From Pseudomonadota bacterium (GTDB lineage Bacteria; Myxococcota; Myxococcia; Myxococcales; Anaeromyxobacteraceae): a stretch of DNA of 10,563 nucleotides. A program made the position numbers and the translations under genes. Each line of letters starts with the position of its first letter. Positions within the stretch are counted from its first letter, which is position 1. Shown here in pieces: positions 1 to 5,327 of the stretch. Under the pieces are notes generated by a model. The model saw nothing but the letters and a program-made list of their open reading frames with translations. It did no database searches and was not told where the DNA came from. The stretch covers positions 1 through 10,563 of the forward strand of contig JAEYOU010000405.1 in assembly GCA_023411405.1 (NCBI GenBank), read 5' to 3'.

Positions 1-276
1 GCCGCGGGCAGCGGCGTACGCGCCGAGCGCGGCGTGGACCTCGGCGACCGAGAGTGAAGGCAGGTCGGCCGCCGGAGTGGCGAGCGCGTCGCGCACGCTG
101 GCGTAGCCGACGCCGATGCGGCCCTGCGCCGGGTCGCCCGAGAGCCAGCTCACGACCACGCCGCGCTCCCCGTCCGGGAGCGCCCGGAGCAGGCGCGCGA
201 GGAGCGCGGTCTTCTCGTTGCGGCTGCGCGTGGCGGCGGCGTCCCGCGAGGTCCTGGCGACGTCGGCGAGGAGCAT
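1..276 (-). CDS. ATP-dependent DNA ligase, N-terminal part (cut by left edge)
   Basis: The reverse strand reads an open frame of 92 codons from an ATG at 276-274 to the window edge. The protein starts MLLADVARTSRDAAATRSRN and continues with a WLSGDPAQGRIGVGY stretch at about residues 44-58. Both match, from memory, the N-terminal DNA-binding domain (DNA_ligase_A_N) of the mycobacterial LigB-like family of ATP-dependent DNA ligases: the opening LLxDV(A/V)xTS and the S/TGxxxQGRxGVG motif are typical. Such enzymes seal nicks using ATP via a lysyl-AMP intermediate. The catalytic KxDG motif would lie downstream, outside the window, so activity cannot be judged. The start is chosen because family members begin close to this residue; the frame stays open upstream, and there is no good ribosome binding site. 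It is divergent from the DUF1428 gene. Confidence 0.8.
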   Translation of the reverse strand, partial: MLLADVARTSRDAAATRSRNEKTALLARLLRALPDGERGVVVSWLSGDPAQGRIGVGYASVRDALATPAADLPSLSVAEVHAALGAYAAARG

Positions 277-389
277 GGCGGAGATGTAACGGAGCGCGGA
301 AGGGACCGCCTGGGGCCCAGGGCGCGACGCGGGGTGGCGAGCGTGTACGGCGATCGCTACAGCATTCCTCCCCACGAGAGGACCCCACC
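277..389. other. Divergent intergenic region, ligase / DUF1428
   Basis: These 113 bases separate two genes that point away from each other and so must hold both promoters and leaders. I see no convincing -35/-10 pair. A purine-rich ribosome binding site (GAGAGGA, 376-382) sits 7 bases before the ATG at 390. An open frame runs through this region into the DUF1428 gene from position 54, but it is antisense to the ligase gene and gives an arginine/alanine-rich sequence with no family resemblance. Confidence 0.4.
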
Positions 390-785
390 ATGTACGTCGA
401 CGGCTTCGTCATCCCGCTCCCGAAGAGGCACCTCGCCGCCTACCAGAAACTGGCCAGCGCGGCGGGCAAGATCTGGATGGATCACGGCGCGTTCCAGTAC
501 TTCGAGTGTGTCGGGGACGACCTGGACGTGAAGGTGGGGCAGCCGTTCCCGAAGGAGCTCCGGCTGAAGAAGGGCGAAACGGTGGTGTTCGCGTGGATCC
601 TCTACCGCTCGCGCGCGCACCGCGATCAGGTGAACAAGCGCGTGATGAAGGACCCCCGGATGAACGCCATGGACGTGGCGATGCCGTTCGACATGAAGCG
701 GATGTGCTACGGCGGGTTCGAGCCCATCGTGGAGCTCCAGGCGGGCGCCGCGCGCCTCGGCCGGCGCAGCACGCGCGGAGCGTGA
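390..785 (+). CDS. DUF1428 (YbaA-like) family protein
   Basis: This 131-residue cytosolic protein starts MYVDGFVIPLPKRHLAAYQK and carries the blocks KIWMDHGAFQYFECVGDD and FAWILYRSRAHRDQVNKRVM, followed by a PFDMKRMCYGGFEPIVE ending. These are typical of the DUF1428 family (E. coli YbaA), small alpha/beta proteins with a dimeric ferredoxin-like fold and no established reaction. Full length is usually about 115-125 residues, so this copy is complete, with an arginine-rich tail of about ten residues. The ATG at 390 is chosen because it begins the conserved domain and follows a good GAGAGGA ribosome binding site; a much longer frame opening at 54 is not credible. It ends 8 bases before the stop codon of the convergent gene. 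The function remains unknown. Confidence 0.9.
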   Translation: MYVDGFVIPLPKRHLAAYQKLASAAGKIWMDHGAFQYFECVGDDLDVKVGQPFPKELRLKKGETVVFAWILYRSRAHRDQVNKRVMKDPRMNAMDVAMPFDMKRMCYGGFEPIVELQAGAARLGRRSTRGA

Positions 786-793
786 ACCCGAGG

Positions 794-1183
794 TCACGGC
801 GCCGGCCGCACCCCGAACCGCTGCGCCACACCGTCGAGCGTGCGCGGCTCGAAGTCGAGCTGCTCCGCGGGGATCCCGAGGCGCGCGCCGTGCGCGAGCG
901 CCGGGCCCCAGGTGGCAGGGTCGGTGGTCATCGAGACGACGCCGTCGCCGAAGACCACGACCAGCTCCGGCCCACGGAAGAAGTGGGCGTACCAGGGCGC
1001 GTCGCGGTGGAGGGCGGCATGGATCCGCGCGAACGCGGCCGCGCCCCGCTCCGCGGGGACGCGGACGAGGAGGAAGACCCAGGTCCCGTGCGGATCCCGC
1101 GCGCGGTGGACGACCTCGACCGCCTCGAGGACGGAGGGATCCGCGAGCGACTGCTCGATCACGACGCCGAGGTAGGAGGACAT
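794..1183 (-). CDS. Conserved small protein of unknown function
   Basis: This 129-residue protein begins MSSYLGVVIEQSLADPSVLE. It has no signal peptide or membrane segment and is predicted cytosolic. Visible blocks are an opening beta strand (LGVVIEQSL), a central aromatic block with two histidines (HRDAPWYAHFFRGPELVVVFGDG, about residues 59-81), and a C-terminal block (WGPALAHGARLGIPAEQLDFEP). From memory, a family of short uncharacterised bacterial proteins shares the opening (I/V)IE(Q/K)SL and the YAHF(F/Y)R block, but I cannot name it. Codon use and the regular strand/helix pattern support a real gene. The ATG at 1183 has no clear Shine-Dalgarno sequence, so the message may be leaderless or the start mis-set. 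Its stop lies 8 bases from the stop of the convergent DUF1428 gene. No function is inferred. Confidence 0.75.
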   Translation of the reverse strand: MSSYLGVVIEQSLADPSVLEAVEVVHRARDPHGTWVFLLVRVPAERGAAAFARIHAALHRDAPWYAHFFRGPELVVVFGDGVVSMTTDPATWGPALAHGARLGIPAEQLDFEPRTLDGVAQRFGVRPAP

Positions 1184-1408
1184 GCCCGCGGGATACCACG
1201 CTTGCGACCCCGGCGGGCGCGTGCGACGCTTCCCGCCGCCGCACGGACCTCATGGCGGCGCCCAGCTGGCTTGATCCCATCACCGCTCGTGCTTCGACAA
1301 GCTCAGCACGAGCGGACAAGAGAACCCGCTCACCCTGAGCCTGTCGAAGGGCGAGCAAGCGGGCTCAACGCGGATGAGCGCCGCTGTCGGACGTCGAGGA
1401 GCGAGCAC
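1184..1408. other. Divergent intergenic region containing repeat copy 1
   Basis: These 225 bases separate the start of the small minus-strand gene (1183) from the start of the exported protein gene (1409). Apart from the two hairpins at 1283-1356 and the GAGGAG ribosome binding site at 1396-1401, I see no convincing promoter pair. Promoters for both genes must lie here unless the plus-strand gene is read through from elsewhere. Confidence 0.4.
1283..1356. repeat. Two-hairpin REP-like repeat, copy 1
   Basis: The first hairpin has perfect 11-base arms (CCGCTCGTGCT at 1283-1293 and AGCACGAGCGG at 1305-1315) around an 11-base loop, containing the core CTTCGACAAGCTCAG. After a 12-base linker the second hairpin has 9-base arms (GCTCACCCT at 1328-1336, AGGGCGAGC at 1348-1356, one mismatch) and carries the core in the opposite direction (CTGAGCCTGTCGAAG). 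The unit therefore consists of two cores facing each other. It sits between two divergent gene starts. Extragenic palindromes with this core are, as I recall, widespread in GC-rich bacterial genomes. A second unit at 7573-7653 is the same unit inverted. Confidence 0.85.
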
Positions 1409-1876
1409 ATGTCGGGTCGCATCGCGCGCGCGCTGGTGGTGGGGGTGGTCGTGCTCGGGGCCGCGCCCCGGGCGTACGCGGGACCGGACACCGAGAGGCT
1501 CGGGGCCTGCCTCGTCGAGGCGACGACGGCCGCCGAGAAGCGCGGGCTCGTCCGCTGGCTCTTCGCGATGGCGGCGCTCCACCCGGGCGTGCAGGACGGC
1601 TCCACCCTCACCGACGAGCAGCGGACCGCCCTGTCCAGGGACACGGCGCGGCTCATCGAGCGGCTGCTCACCGAGGCCTGCTTCGCGCAGGCGCGCGCCG
1701 CCATCGAGCGCGAGGGGGAGGCCGCGATCCGGTCGAGCTTCGAGATGCTGGGCGCGGTCGCCGCGCAGGAGCTCCTGTCGCACCCCAGGGTGTCCGCGGG
1801 GCTCGCCGAGGTCGGCACGTTCCTCGACGAGGAGAAGCTCGAGCGGCTCGTCCGGAGCCCGCGCAAGAAGGACTGA
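1409..1876 (+). CDS. Small exported protein of unknown function
   Basis: This 155-residue protein has a clear Sec signal peptide: a short basic start (MSGRIAR), a hydrophobic core (ALVVGVVVLGAAP), and an AYA cleavage site around residues 22-24, leaving a mature protein beginning about GPDTERLGACLVEATT. The mature part is almost entirely helical and has two cysteines (in GACLVEA and EACFAQAR) about 58 residues apart that could pair in the periplasm. A W-L-F-A-M-A block and an R-L-I-E-R-L-L block suggest a small helical bundle. No family is recognised with certainty. The ATG is favoured by GAGGAG at 1396-1401, 7 bases upstream, and by the signal peptide starting there. It is monocistronic, flanked by a repeat upstream and stem-loops downstream. 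Confidence 0.8.
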   Translation: MSGRIARALVVGVVVLGAAPRAYAGPDTERLGACLVEATTAAEKRGLVRWLFAMAALHPGVQDGSTLTDEQRTALSRDTARLIERLLTEACFAQARAAIEREGEAAIRSSFEMLGAVAAQELLSHPRVSAGLAEVGTFLDEEKLERLVRSPRKKD

Positions 1877-1915
1877 ACGAGCGGCGGTTGCTCGTCCGCG
1901 CGTACCGCGGCGCGG
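1877..1915. terminator. Paired stem-loops between convergent genes (possible bidirectional terminator)
   Basis: Directly after the TGA of the exported-protein gene there is a perfect 6-base stem (ACGAGC at 1877-1882 with GCTCGT at 1890-1895, 7-base loop), followed at once by a second one (CCGCGC at 1896-1901 with GCGCGG at 1910-1915, 8-base loop). The next gene on the minus strand ends at 1924. Neither stem has a T-run, so this is not a classical intrinsic terminator. Position between two converging genes suggests a transcript-end structure, but in such GC-rich DNA short stems arise by chance. Confidence 0.35.
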
Positions 1916-1923
1916 GCCCCGAC

Positions 1924-3381
1924 TCAGACCGTCTCCGCCGCCCGCGCCGCCGCCGCGGACCGGAGCGGGCGCGCCTCGCCCAGCCGCCGCACGAGCAGCA
2001 TCGTCACGTCGTCGTCCGCCTCGCCCGCGCGGAACGCGGCGACGTCCGCGAAGAGCGCGTCGAGCGCGTCCTCGAGCGGCCGGCCGGCGACGCGCTCGAG
2101 CATCGCCGCGAGCCGCTCCTGGCCATAGAGCGCGCCGGCGGCGTTCCGCGCCTCGGTCGCGCCGTCGGTGAAGAAGAGCGCGAGGTCGCCCGGGCCCATC
2201 GGGACGAACAGGTCCTGCACGATCGGACCCGGGTCGGGGGTGAGGCCCACCCAGCTCCCCTCGTTCTCCACGGCCTCGACGCCGCGCCCGGCGCGCCAGA
2301 CGAGCACGTCCTGGTGCTTGCCGGCGAGCGTGAAGCCGCCGGGCTCGAGCCGGACCACGTTGAGCGTCATGTAGCGGCTCGACCGGAGGCGCGAGATGTT
2401 GCGCCAGAGCACCCCGTTCACCTCGCGGAAGACCTGCGCGGGCGTGCGGGCCGGGTCCTCGCGGACGAGCGACAGGATGCTGGTCTGGGTCATCATCATC
2501 ACGAGGCCCGACTCGACCCCGTGGCCGGACACGTCGCCGATGGCGAGCCAGTGCCGATCCGCGCCGACGTCCACGACGTCGTAGTAGTCCCCGCCCACCT
2601 CGGCGGCCGGCACCATGCGCGCGGCGAGCTGGTACGGCCCCGCGCGCCGGGCCTCGGGGAGGAGCGCGGTCTGGATCCGCTTCGCGACCTCCATCTCGCC
2701 CCAGAGCAGGTCGCGCGCCGCCCGGAGATCCGCCTGGGAGCGCCCCAGCGCGACGTTGGCCTCGAGCAGCGCGGTCCGGGCGGCGTACTCCTTGGCGAGG
2801 AGCGCGAACCGCACCTCGGCGGCCACGACGACGAGGACCATGCCGGCGAGCAGGAAGAAGAGGTTGTTGAGGAGCGCGGCGGAGTGGAACGGGCCGCCGA
2901 AGACCGCGTTCAGCACCACGTACTCCAGCACGAGCAGGAGCGCGTTCACCGCCGCGTGGAGCGGCCGCCACGGCAGGAGCAGGTTCGCCGCCACGACCAC
3001 GTACAGGCCGGCGTAGTACGACGAGTCGAACCCGCCCAGCTCGACCGTCATCCAGGAGAGCACGCCCCCGGAGACGAGCGTGAAGAGGTAACCGTGCAGC
3101 GGCGTCAGCGGCCCGGGCCGGGTGAGCCGGACGGCGACGAGCTGGATCGCGAGCGCCCCGGTGAGCGCGGCGCGGTACCCGAGGAACCGCTCGAAGGTCC
3201 CCGCCGGCAGGGTGACGAAGTCGAGCAGCAGGAACATCGGCACGACCAGCGCGCCGAGCATCGCCGTCGTCCCGCACCAGCGGTGCAGCAGGGCCAGGTG
3301 GTTGCGCTCGAACGCCGGGGTGGCCGAGAGGTCCGCGATCGGCGGCGTCGCCTCAGCGGGCGAGGACGGCGACGCTGCCAT
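1924..3381 (-). CDS. Six-helix membrane PP2C/SpoIIE-type serine/threonine phosphatase (RsbU-like)
   Basis: This 485-residue protein has six hydrophobic segments (about residues 37-55, 69-85, 95-112, 121-138, 143-162, 167-189), a helical linker (191-237) typical of coiled signalling helices, and a C-terminal SpoIIE/PP2C phosphatase domain (about 238-467). Metal-binding and catalytic motifs are intact: GGDYYD at 263-268, GDVSGHGVESGL at 282-293, FTDGATEARN at 404-413, and DDDVTMLLV from 456. Enzymes of this type dephosphorylate STAS-domain anti-sigma antagonists. The membrane part probably senses something in or across the membrane; no known sensor domain is recognised. It is the last gene of a three-gene operon, and its start overlaps the end of the STAS-like gene by 29 bases, indicating translational coupling. 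The ribosome binding site at ATG 3381 is weak, as expected for a coupled gene. The phosphatase assignment is firm; the substrate is inferred from the neighbours. Confidence 0.92.
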   Translation of the reverse strand: MAASPSSPAEATPPIADLSATPAFERNHLALLHRWCGTTAMLGALVVPMFLLLDFVTLPAGTFERFLGYRAALTGALAIQLVAVRLTRPGPLTPLHGYLFTLVSGGVLSWMTVELGGFDSSYYAGLYVVVAANLLLPWRPLHAAVNALLLVLEYVVLNAVFGGPFHSAALLNNLFFLLAGMVLVVVAAEVRFALLAKEYAARTALLEANVALGRSQADLRAARDLLWGEMEVAKRIQTALLPEARRAGPYQLAARMVPAAEVGGDYYDVVDVGADRHWLAIGDVSGHGVESGLVMMMTQTSILSLVREDPARTPAQVFREVNGVLWRNISRLRSSRYMTLNVVRLEPGGFTLAGKHQDVLVWRAGRGVEAVENEGSWVGLTPDPGPIVQDLFVPMGPGDLALFFTDGATEARNAAGALYGQERLAAMLERVAGRPLEDALDALFADVAAFRAGEADDDVTMLLVRRLGEARPLRSAAAARAAETV

Positions 3382-3724
3382 CGCGGGTCTCGAAGGTGCG
3401 CAGGGCGCTGAAGGAGAGGGCCTGCCACCGCTTGGCCTGCGCGTACTCGAGCGCGATGGAGACGCCGGCTGTGCGCGCGTCGGCGATCACCTTCACGATG
3501 GGCGTGAACGTGGACGAGTTCATGAACTCGAGCGCGGTGAAGTCGAGCCGGAGCCGCGCCTGCGCGCTCCGGCAGGTCTCGACCAGCTCGGCGAGGAGCG
3601 GCGCGAGGAACCGCGCCGGCTCGCGCTCGTCGCTCCGGCCGCTCCAGACGACCCGCAGCTCGCCCGGAGCCGTGTGGGCCTCGAGCGTCAGCTCGCCCTG
3701 GTGCCAGCGCCTAGCGTCCGTCAT
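3353..3724 (-). CDS. STAS-like regulator (anti-sigma antagonist type, altered phospho-site)
   Basis: This 123-residue protein has the size and strand/helix order of STAS-domain antagonists. The conserved region is RLDFTALEFMNSSTFTPIVK at about residues 58-78: a beta strand, then the loop that carries the phosphoserine in SpoIIAA/RsbV. Classical proteins have D-S-S-G there; this one has N69-S70-S71-T72, so the serine pair remains but the aspartate and glycine are replaced. That is reminiscent of the STAS-like family named after cyanobacterial slr1659, which as I recall also occurs next to PP2C phosphatases. It is preceded by an AGAGGG ribosome binding site and lies 15 bases after the ATPase gene and overlapping the phosphatase gene. 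Likely role: the phosphorylatable or bindable switch protein between the two neighbours. Confidence 0.72.
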   Translation of the reverse strand: MTDARRWHQGELTLEAHTAPGELRVVWSGRSDEREPARFLAPLLAELVETCRSAQARLRLDFTALEFMNSSTFTPIVKVIADARTAGVSIALEYAQAKRWQALSFSALRTFETRDGSVAVLAR

Positions 3725-3739
3725 CGGATCCCTCTGCGA

Positions 3740-4222
3740 TCATCCTTCCCGTTTGTACACCGCGGAGACCGCGAGCACTCCCGCGTCCACCCGGTAGTCG
3801 AGGGCGCAGCGCCCCTCGTAGGCGATCCGCGCGAGCCCCAGCTCGCTCCCGCCCTGGCCGTCCGGGCGCCCGGCCGCGCGCTGGAGCCGCTCCACCCACG
3901 CCTGGTACGGGTCGGGACACGCCCGGAGCTCCTCGACGGCGCCCCCGAGGGTCTCGAGGTGCGCGCCGTCGACGGGCACGCGGCTCCGCACCTCCACCGT
4001 GACCCCGGCCGCCTCGACGCGGAGCGACACGCGGATCGCGTCGCGCCCCTCTCCGCCGTACTTCACCGCGTTCTCGATCAGCTCCTGCGCGACCATGGAG
4101 AGCGCGTCGGTCTCGTCCTCCGCGAGGCCGGCGCCCTCGAGGAGCCCGTGGCACGCCCCCCAGCCCGCGCGGACGGAGTCCCACTCCGGCGGGAGGCTCA
4201 GCTCGAGGACCTTGGGTTCCAT
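3740..4222 (-). CDS. HATPase_c protein, anti-sigma-kinase-like (degenerate RsbW relative)
   Basis: This 160-residue protein belongs to the GHKL ATPase fold. The N-box is clear (QELIENAVKYGG at residues 46-57, with the Mg-binding asparagine N51), and a G2-like box follows (GGSELGLARI, 124-133), with final strands matching the fold. The G1 box D-x-G-x-G that normally follows the N-box is not present; the corresponding stretch reads VRSRVPVDGAHLETLGG (78-94), and an inserted helical region (about 95-120) follows. ATP binding may therefore be altered or lost. From memory, the cyanobacterial slr1658-type regulators, partners of slr1659-type STAS proteins, are similar in this respect. It is first in the operon, and its ATG has no strong ribosome binding site. 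Expected role is to bind, and perhaps phosphorylate, the adjacent STAS-like protein. No sigma factor gene lies nearby. Confidence 0.75.
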   Translation of the reverse strand: MEPKVLELSLPPEWDSVRAGWGACHGLLEGAGLAEDETDALSMVAQELIENAVKYGGEGRDAIRVSLRVEAAGVTVEVRSRVPVDGAHLETLGGAVEELRACPDPYQAWVERLQRAAGRPDGQGGSELGLARIAYEGRCALDYRVDAGVLAVSAVYKREG

Positions 4223-4249
4223 GGCGGCGGCGCCGGCGGCGCGCGCGGG

Positions 4250-4255
4250 ATTCTA
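4250..4255 (-). promoter_or_regulatory. Candidate -10 element for the signalling operon
   Basis: Read on the minus strand this is TAGAAT, 27 bases before the ATG of the ATPase gene and one of very few A/T-rich hexamers in the region. No good -35 is seen at 16-18 bases upstream (TTCCGC is at 17). Position fits a short leader, but this is only a weak candidate. Confidence 0.25.
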
Positions 4256-4285
4256 TGACGCCGCGTCGAAGCGCGGAACGTCCGG

Positions 4286-4364
4286 GCCCTCGAAGGGCAG
4301 GCGAGCGGACGCCTCACCTGAGGCCTGAGGCCCGAAGGCCGACGCCCCGCCGGGTCACGCGGGG
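4286..4364. repeat. Cluster of short palindromes in the leader of xthA
   Basis: Four small inverted repeats lie in the 156-base divergent gap: GCCCT/AGGGC (4286-4290/4294-4298), CCTCA/TGAGG (4312-4316/4319-4323), GGCCT/AGGCC (4322-4326/4336-4340) and CCCCGC/GCGGGG (4345-4350/4359-4364). The first contains TCGAAGGGC followed by GCGAGCGG and resembles a decayed half of the two-hairpin repeat elsewhere in the window. The last ends at the GGGGTAAG that is the only Shine-Dalgarno-like stretch before the TTG start of xthA. GC-rich background makes chance occurrence likely for any single one. Confidence 0.35.
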
Positions 4365-4378
4365 TAAGCTCGGCCCGC

Positions 4379-5134
4379 TTGAAGATCGCCACCTGGAACG
4401 TGAACGGGATCCGCGCGCGCGAGGCGCAGGTCGTGGAGCTCCTCGCGCGAGAGCGCCCCGACGTCGTCTGCCTGCAGGAGATCAAGGCGCCGGCGGCGAA
4501 GGTCCCCGGCACGCTCGGCCCGCTCGCGTGCTTCGCGGGCTACCACTGCCTCTGGCACGGCGAGACCGCGTACTCGGGCGTCGCCCTCCACGTCCGGACC
4601 GCGCTGGCGCCGGACGGGCCGCGGTTCGGGCACCCGGCCTTCGATCACGAGAACCGGATCGCGACGGCCGAGGCGGCGGGGATCACCGTCGCCTCGATCT
4701 ACGTGCCCAACGGCGGCAAGGACCTCGCCGCGAAGATGCGGTTCCTCGAGGCGCTGGACGCCTGGGCGGCCGAGGCGCAGGCGGCCGGGCGGGCGCTCCT
4801 CCTCTGCGGAGATCTCAACGTCGCGCGCGCCGAGATCGACGTGCACCCGAAGGAGCGCAAGGCCGGCGCCGTGGGGCAGCTCCCGGAGGAGCGGGCGCTG
4901 TTCGAGCGGTTCCTGTCGCGCGGCCTCGTGGACGTCGGCCGCGCCGTGGAGCCTGCGAACGAAGGGCTGTTCACGTGGTGGGCGCCGTGGCGCAACCTGC
5001 GCCAGCGCAACATCGGCTGGCGCATCGACTACGTGGTCGCGAGCGAGGAGCTCGCGGGGCGGGTGCGGCGCTGCTCCGTGCTGGCCGACTTCGGAACGAG
5101 CGACCACGCGCCCATCGTCGCCGAGTTCGGGTGA
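4379..5134 (+). CDS. xthA: Exodeoxyribonuclease III (AP endonuclease)
   Basis: This 251-residue enzyme of the exonuclease/endonuclease/phosphatase fold cuts DNA at abasic sites and degrades one strand 3' to 5' in base excision repair. All signatures of the ExoIII family are present in order: KIATWNVNGIRAR (2-14), LQEIK with metal ligand E34, SIYVPNGG with catalytic Y108, GDLNVA with D145 and N147, WRIDYVV with D217, and SDHAPIVAEF with D242-H243. Length is close to the usual 250-270. The start is TTG at 4379, accepted because family proteins begin MKIATWNVN at exactly this point and no ATG or GTG lies in frame just upstream. The only Shine-Dalgarno-like sequence is GGGGTAAG at 4361-4368, rather far off, at the base of a small hairpin. 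It is a single-gene unit divergent from the signalling operon. Confidence 0.95.
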   Translation: MKIATWNVNGIRAREAQVVELLARERPDVVCLQEIKAPAAKVPGTLGPLACFAGYHCLWHGETAYSGVALHVRTALAPDGPRFGHPAFDHENRIATAEAAGITVASIYVPNGGKDLAAKMRFLEALDAWAAEAQAAGRALLLCGDLNVARAEIDVHPKERKAGAVGQLPEERALFERFLSRGLVDVGRAVEPANEGLFTWWAPWRNLRQRNIGWRIDYVVASEELAGRVRRCSVLADFGTSDHAPIVAEFG

Positions 5135-5243
5135 AGCAACCACCGGGAACGAGCCCGCGCGCGAGGGTAGAACGCCCCTGCCGCGCTGCGTCGGTACGGA
5201 AGAGCGCGCCCTCCGTCCCCTGTTCCTTTCACCCCGCCTGGTC

Positions 5244-5252
5244 TGCTAGTTT
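5244..5252 (+). promoter_or_regulatory. Candidate extended -10 promoter of the acyl-CoA dehydrogenase operon
   Basis: TGCTAGTTT reads as an extended -10 element (TGn followed by TAGTTT), lying in the only A/T-richer stretch of the 193-base leader. The -35 is poor (TTCCTT at 5223-5228, 18 bases away). A start near 5259 would give a leader of about 70 bases containing the palindrome at 5272-5283. Confidence 0.35.
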
Positions 5253-5271
5253 CGGCGCCCCTCCGAGACAA

Positions 5272-5306
5272 CCACCCGGGTGGAATGTAAACGCGCACTT
5301 ACGCGC
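5272..5306. promoter_or_regulatory. Candidate operator: 12-base palindrome plus adjoining inverted/direct repeats
   Basis: CCACCCGGGTGG at 5272-5283 is a perfect palindrome. Just after it, GTAA (5287-5290) and TTAC (5299-5302) form a second inverted repeat with 8 bases between, and ACGCGC is repeated with a 10-base period (5291-5296, 5301-5306). A near copy of the left flank (CAACCACC followed by GGG) also occurs just after xthA, near 5138-5150. The position between the candidate promoter and the ATG at 5328 fits a repressor site, for example of a TetR-type acyl-CoA-responsive regulator, but no regulator gene is present in the window. Confidence 0.35.
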
Positions 5307-5327
5307 GGACGCTGAGGTGAGAGCCCC

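Noticed and set aside
54..389. Long N-terminal extension of the DUF1428 gene in an open plus-strand frame
   Set aside because: The extension is Arg/Ala/Pro-rich, antisense to the DNA ligase gene, and the conserved domain begins at the ATG at 390 with a good ribosome binding site.
1283..1356. Intrinsic terminator or CRISPR repeat reading of the hairpins
   Set aside because: There is no T-run after either stem, no regular spacer array, and the unit lies between divergent starts; a dispersed REP-like repeat explains it better.
1280..3277. 665-codon minus-strand frame overlapping the phosphatase gene
   Set aside because: It is out of frame with the clear SpoIIE phosphatase; the sequence is Arg/Gly-rich and low complexity.
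3353..3381. Frameshift between the STAS-like and phosphatase genes
   Set aside because: Both proteins are complete with their own starts and stops; a 29-base overlap is normal for coupled genes.
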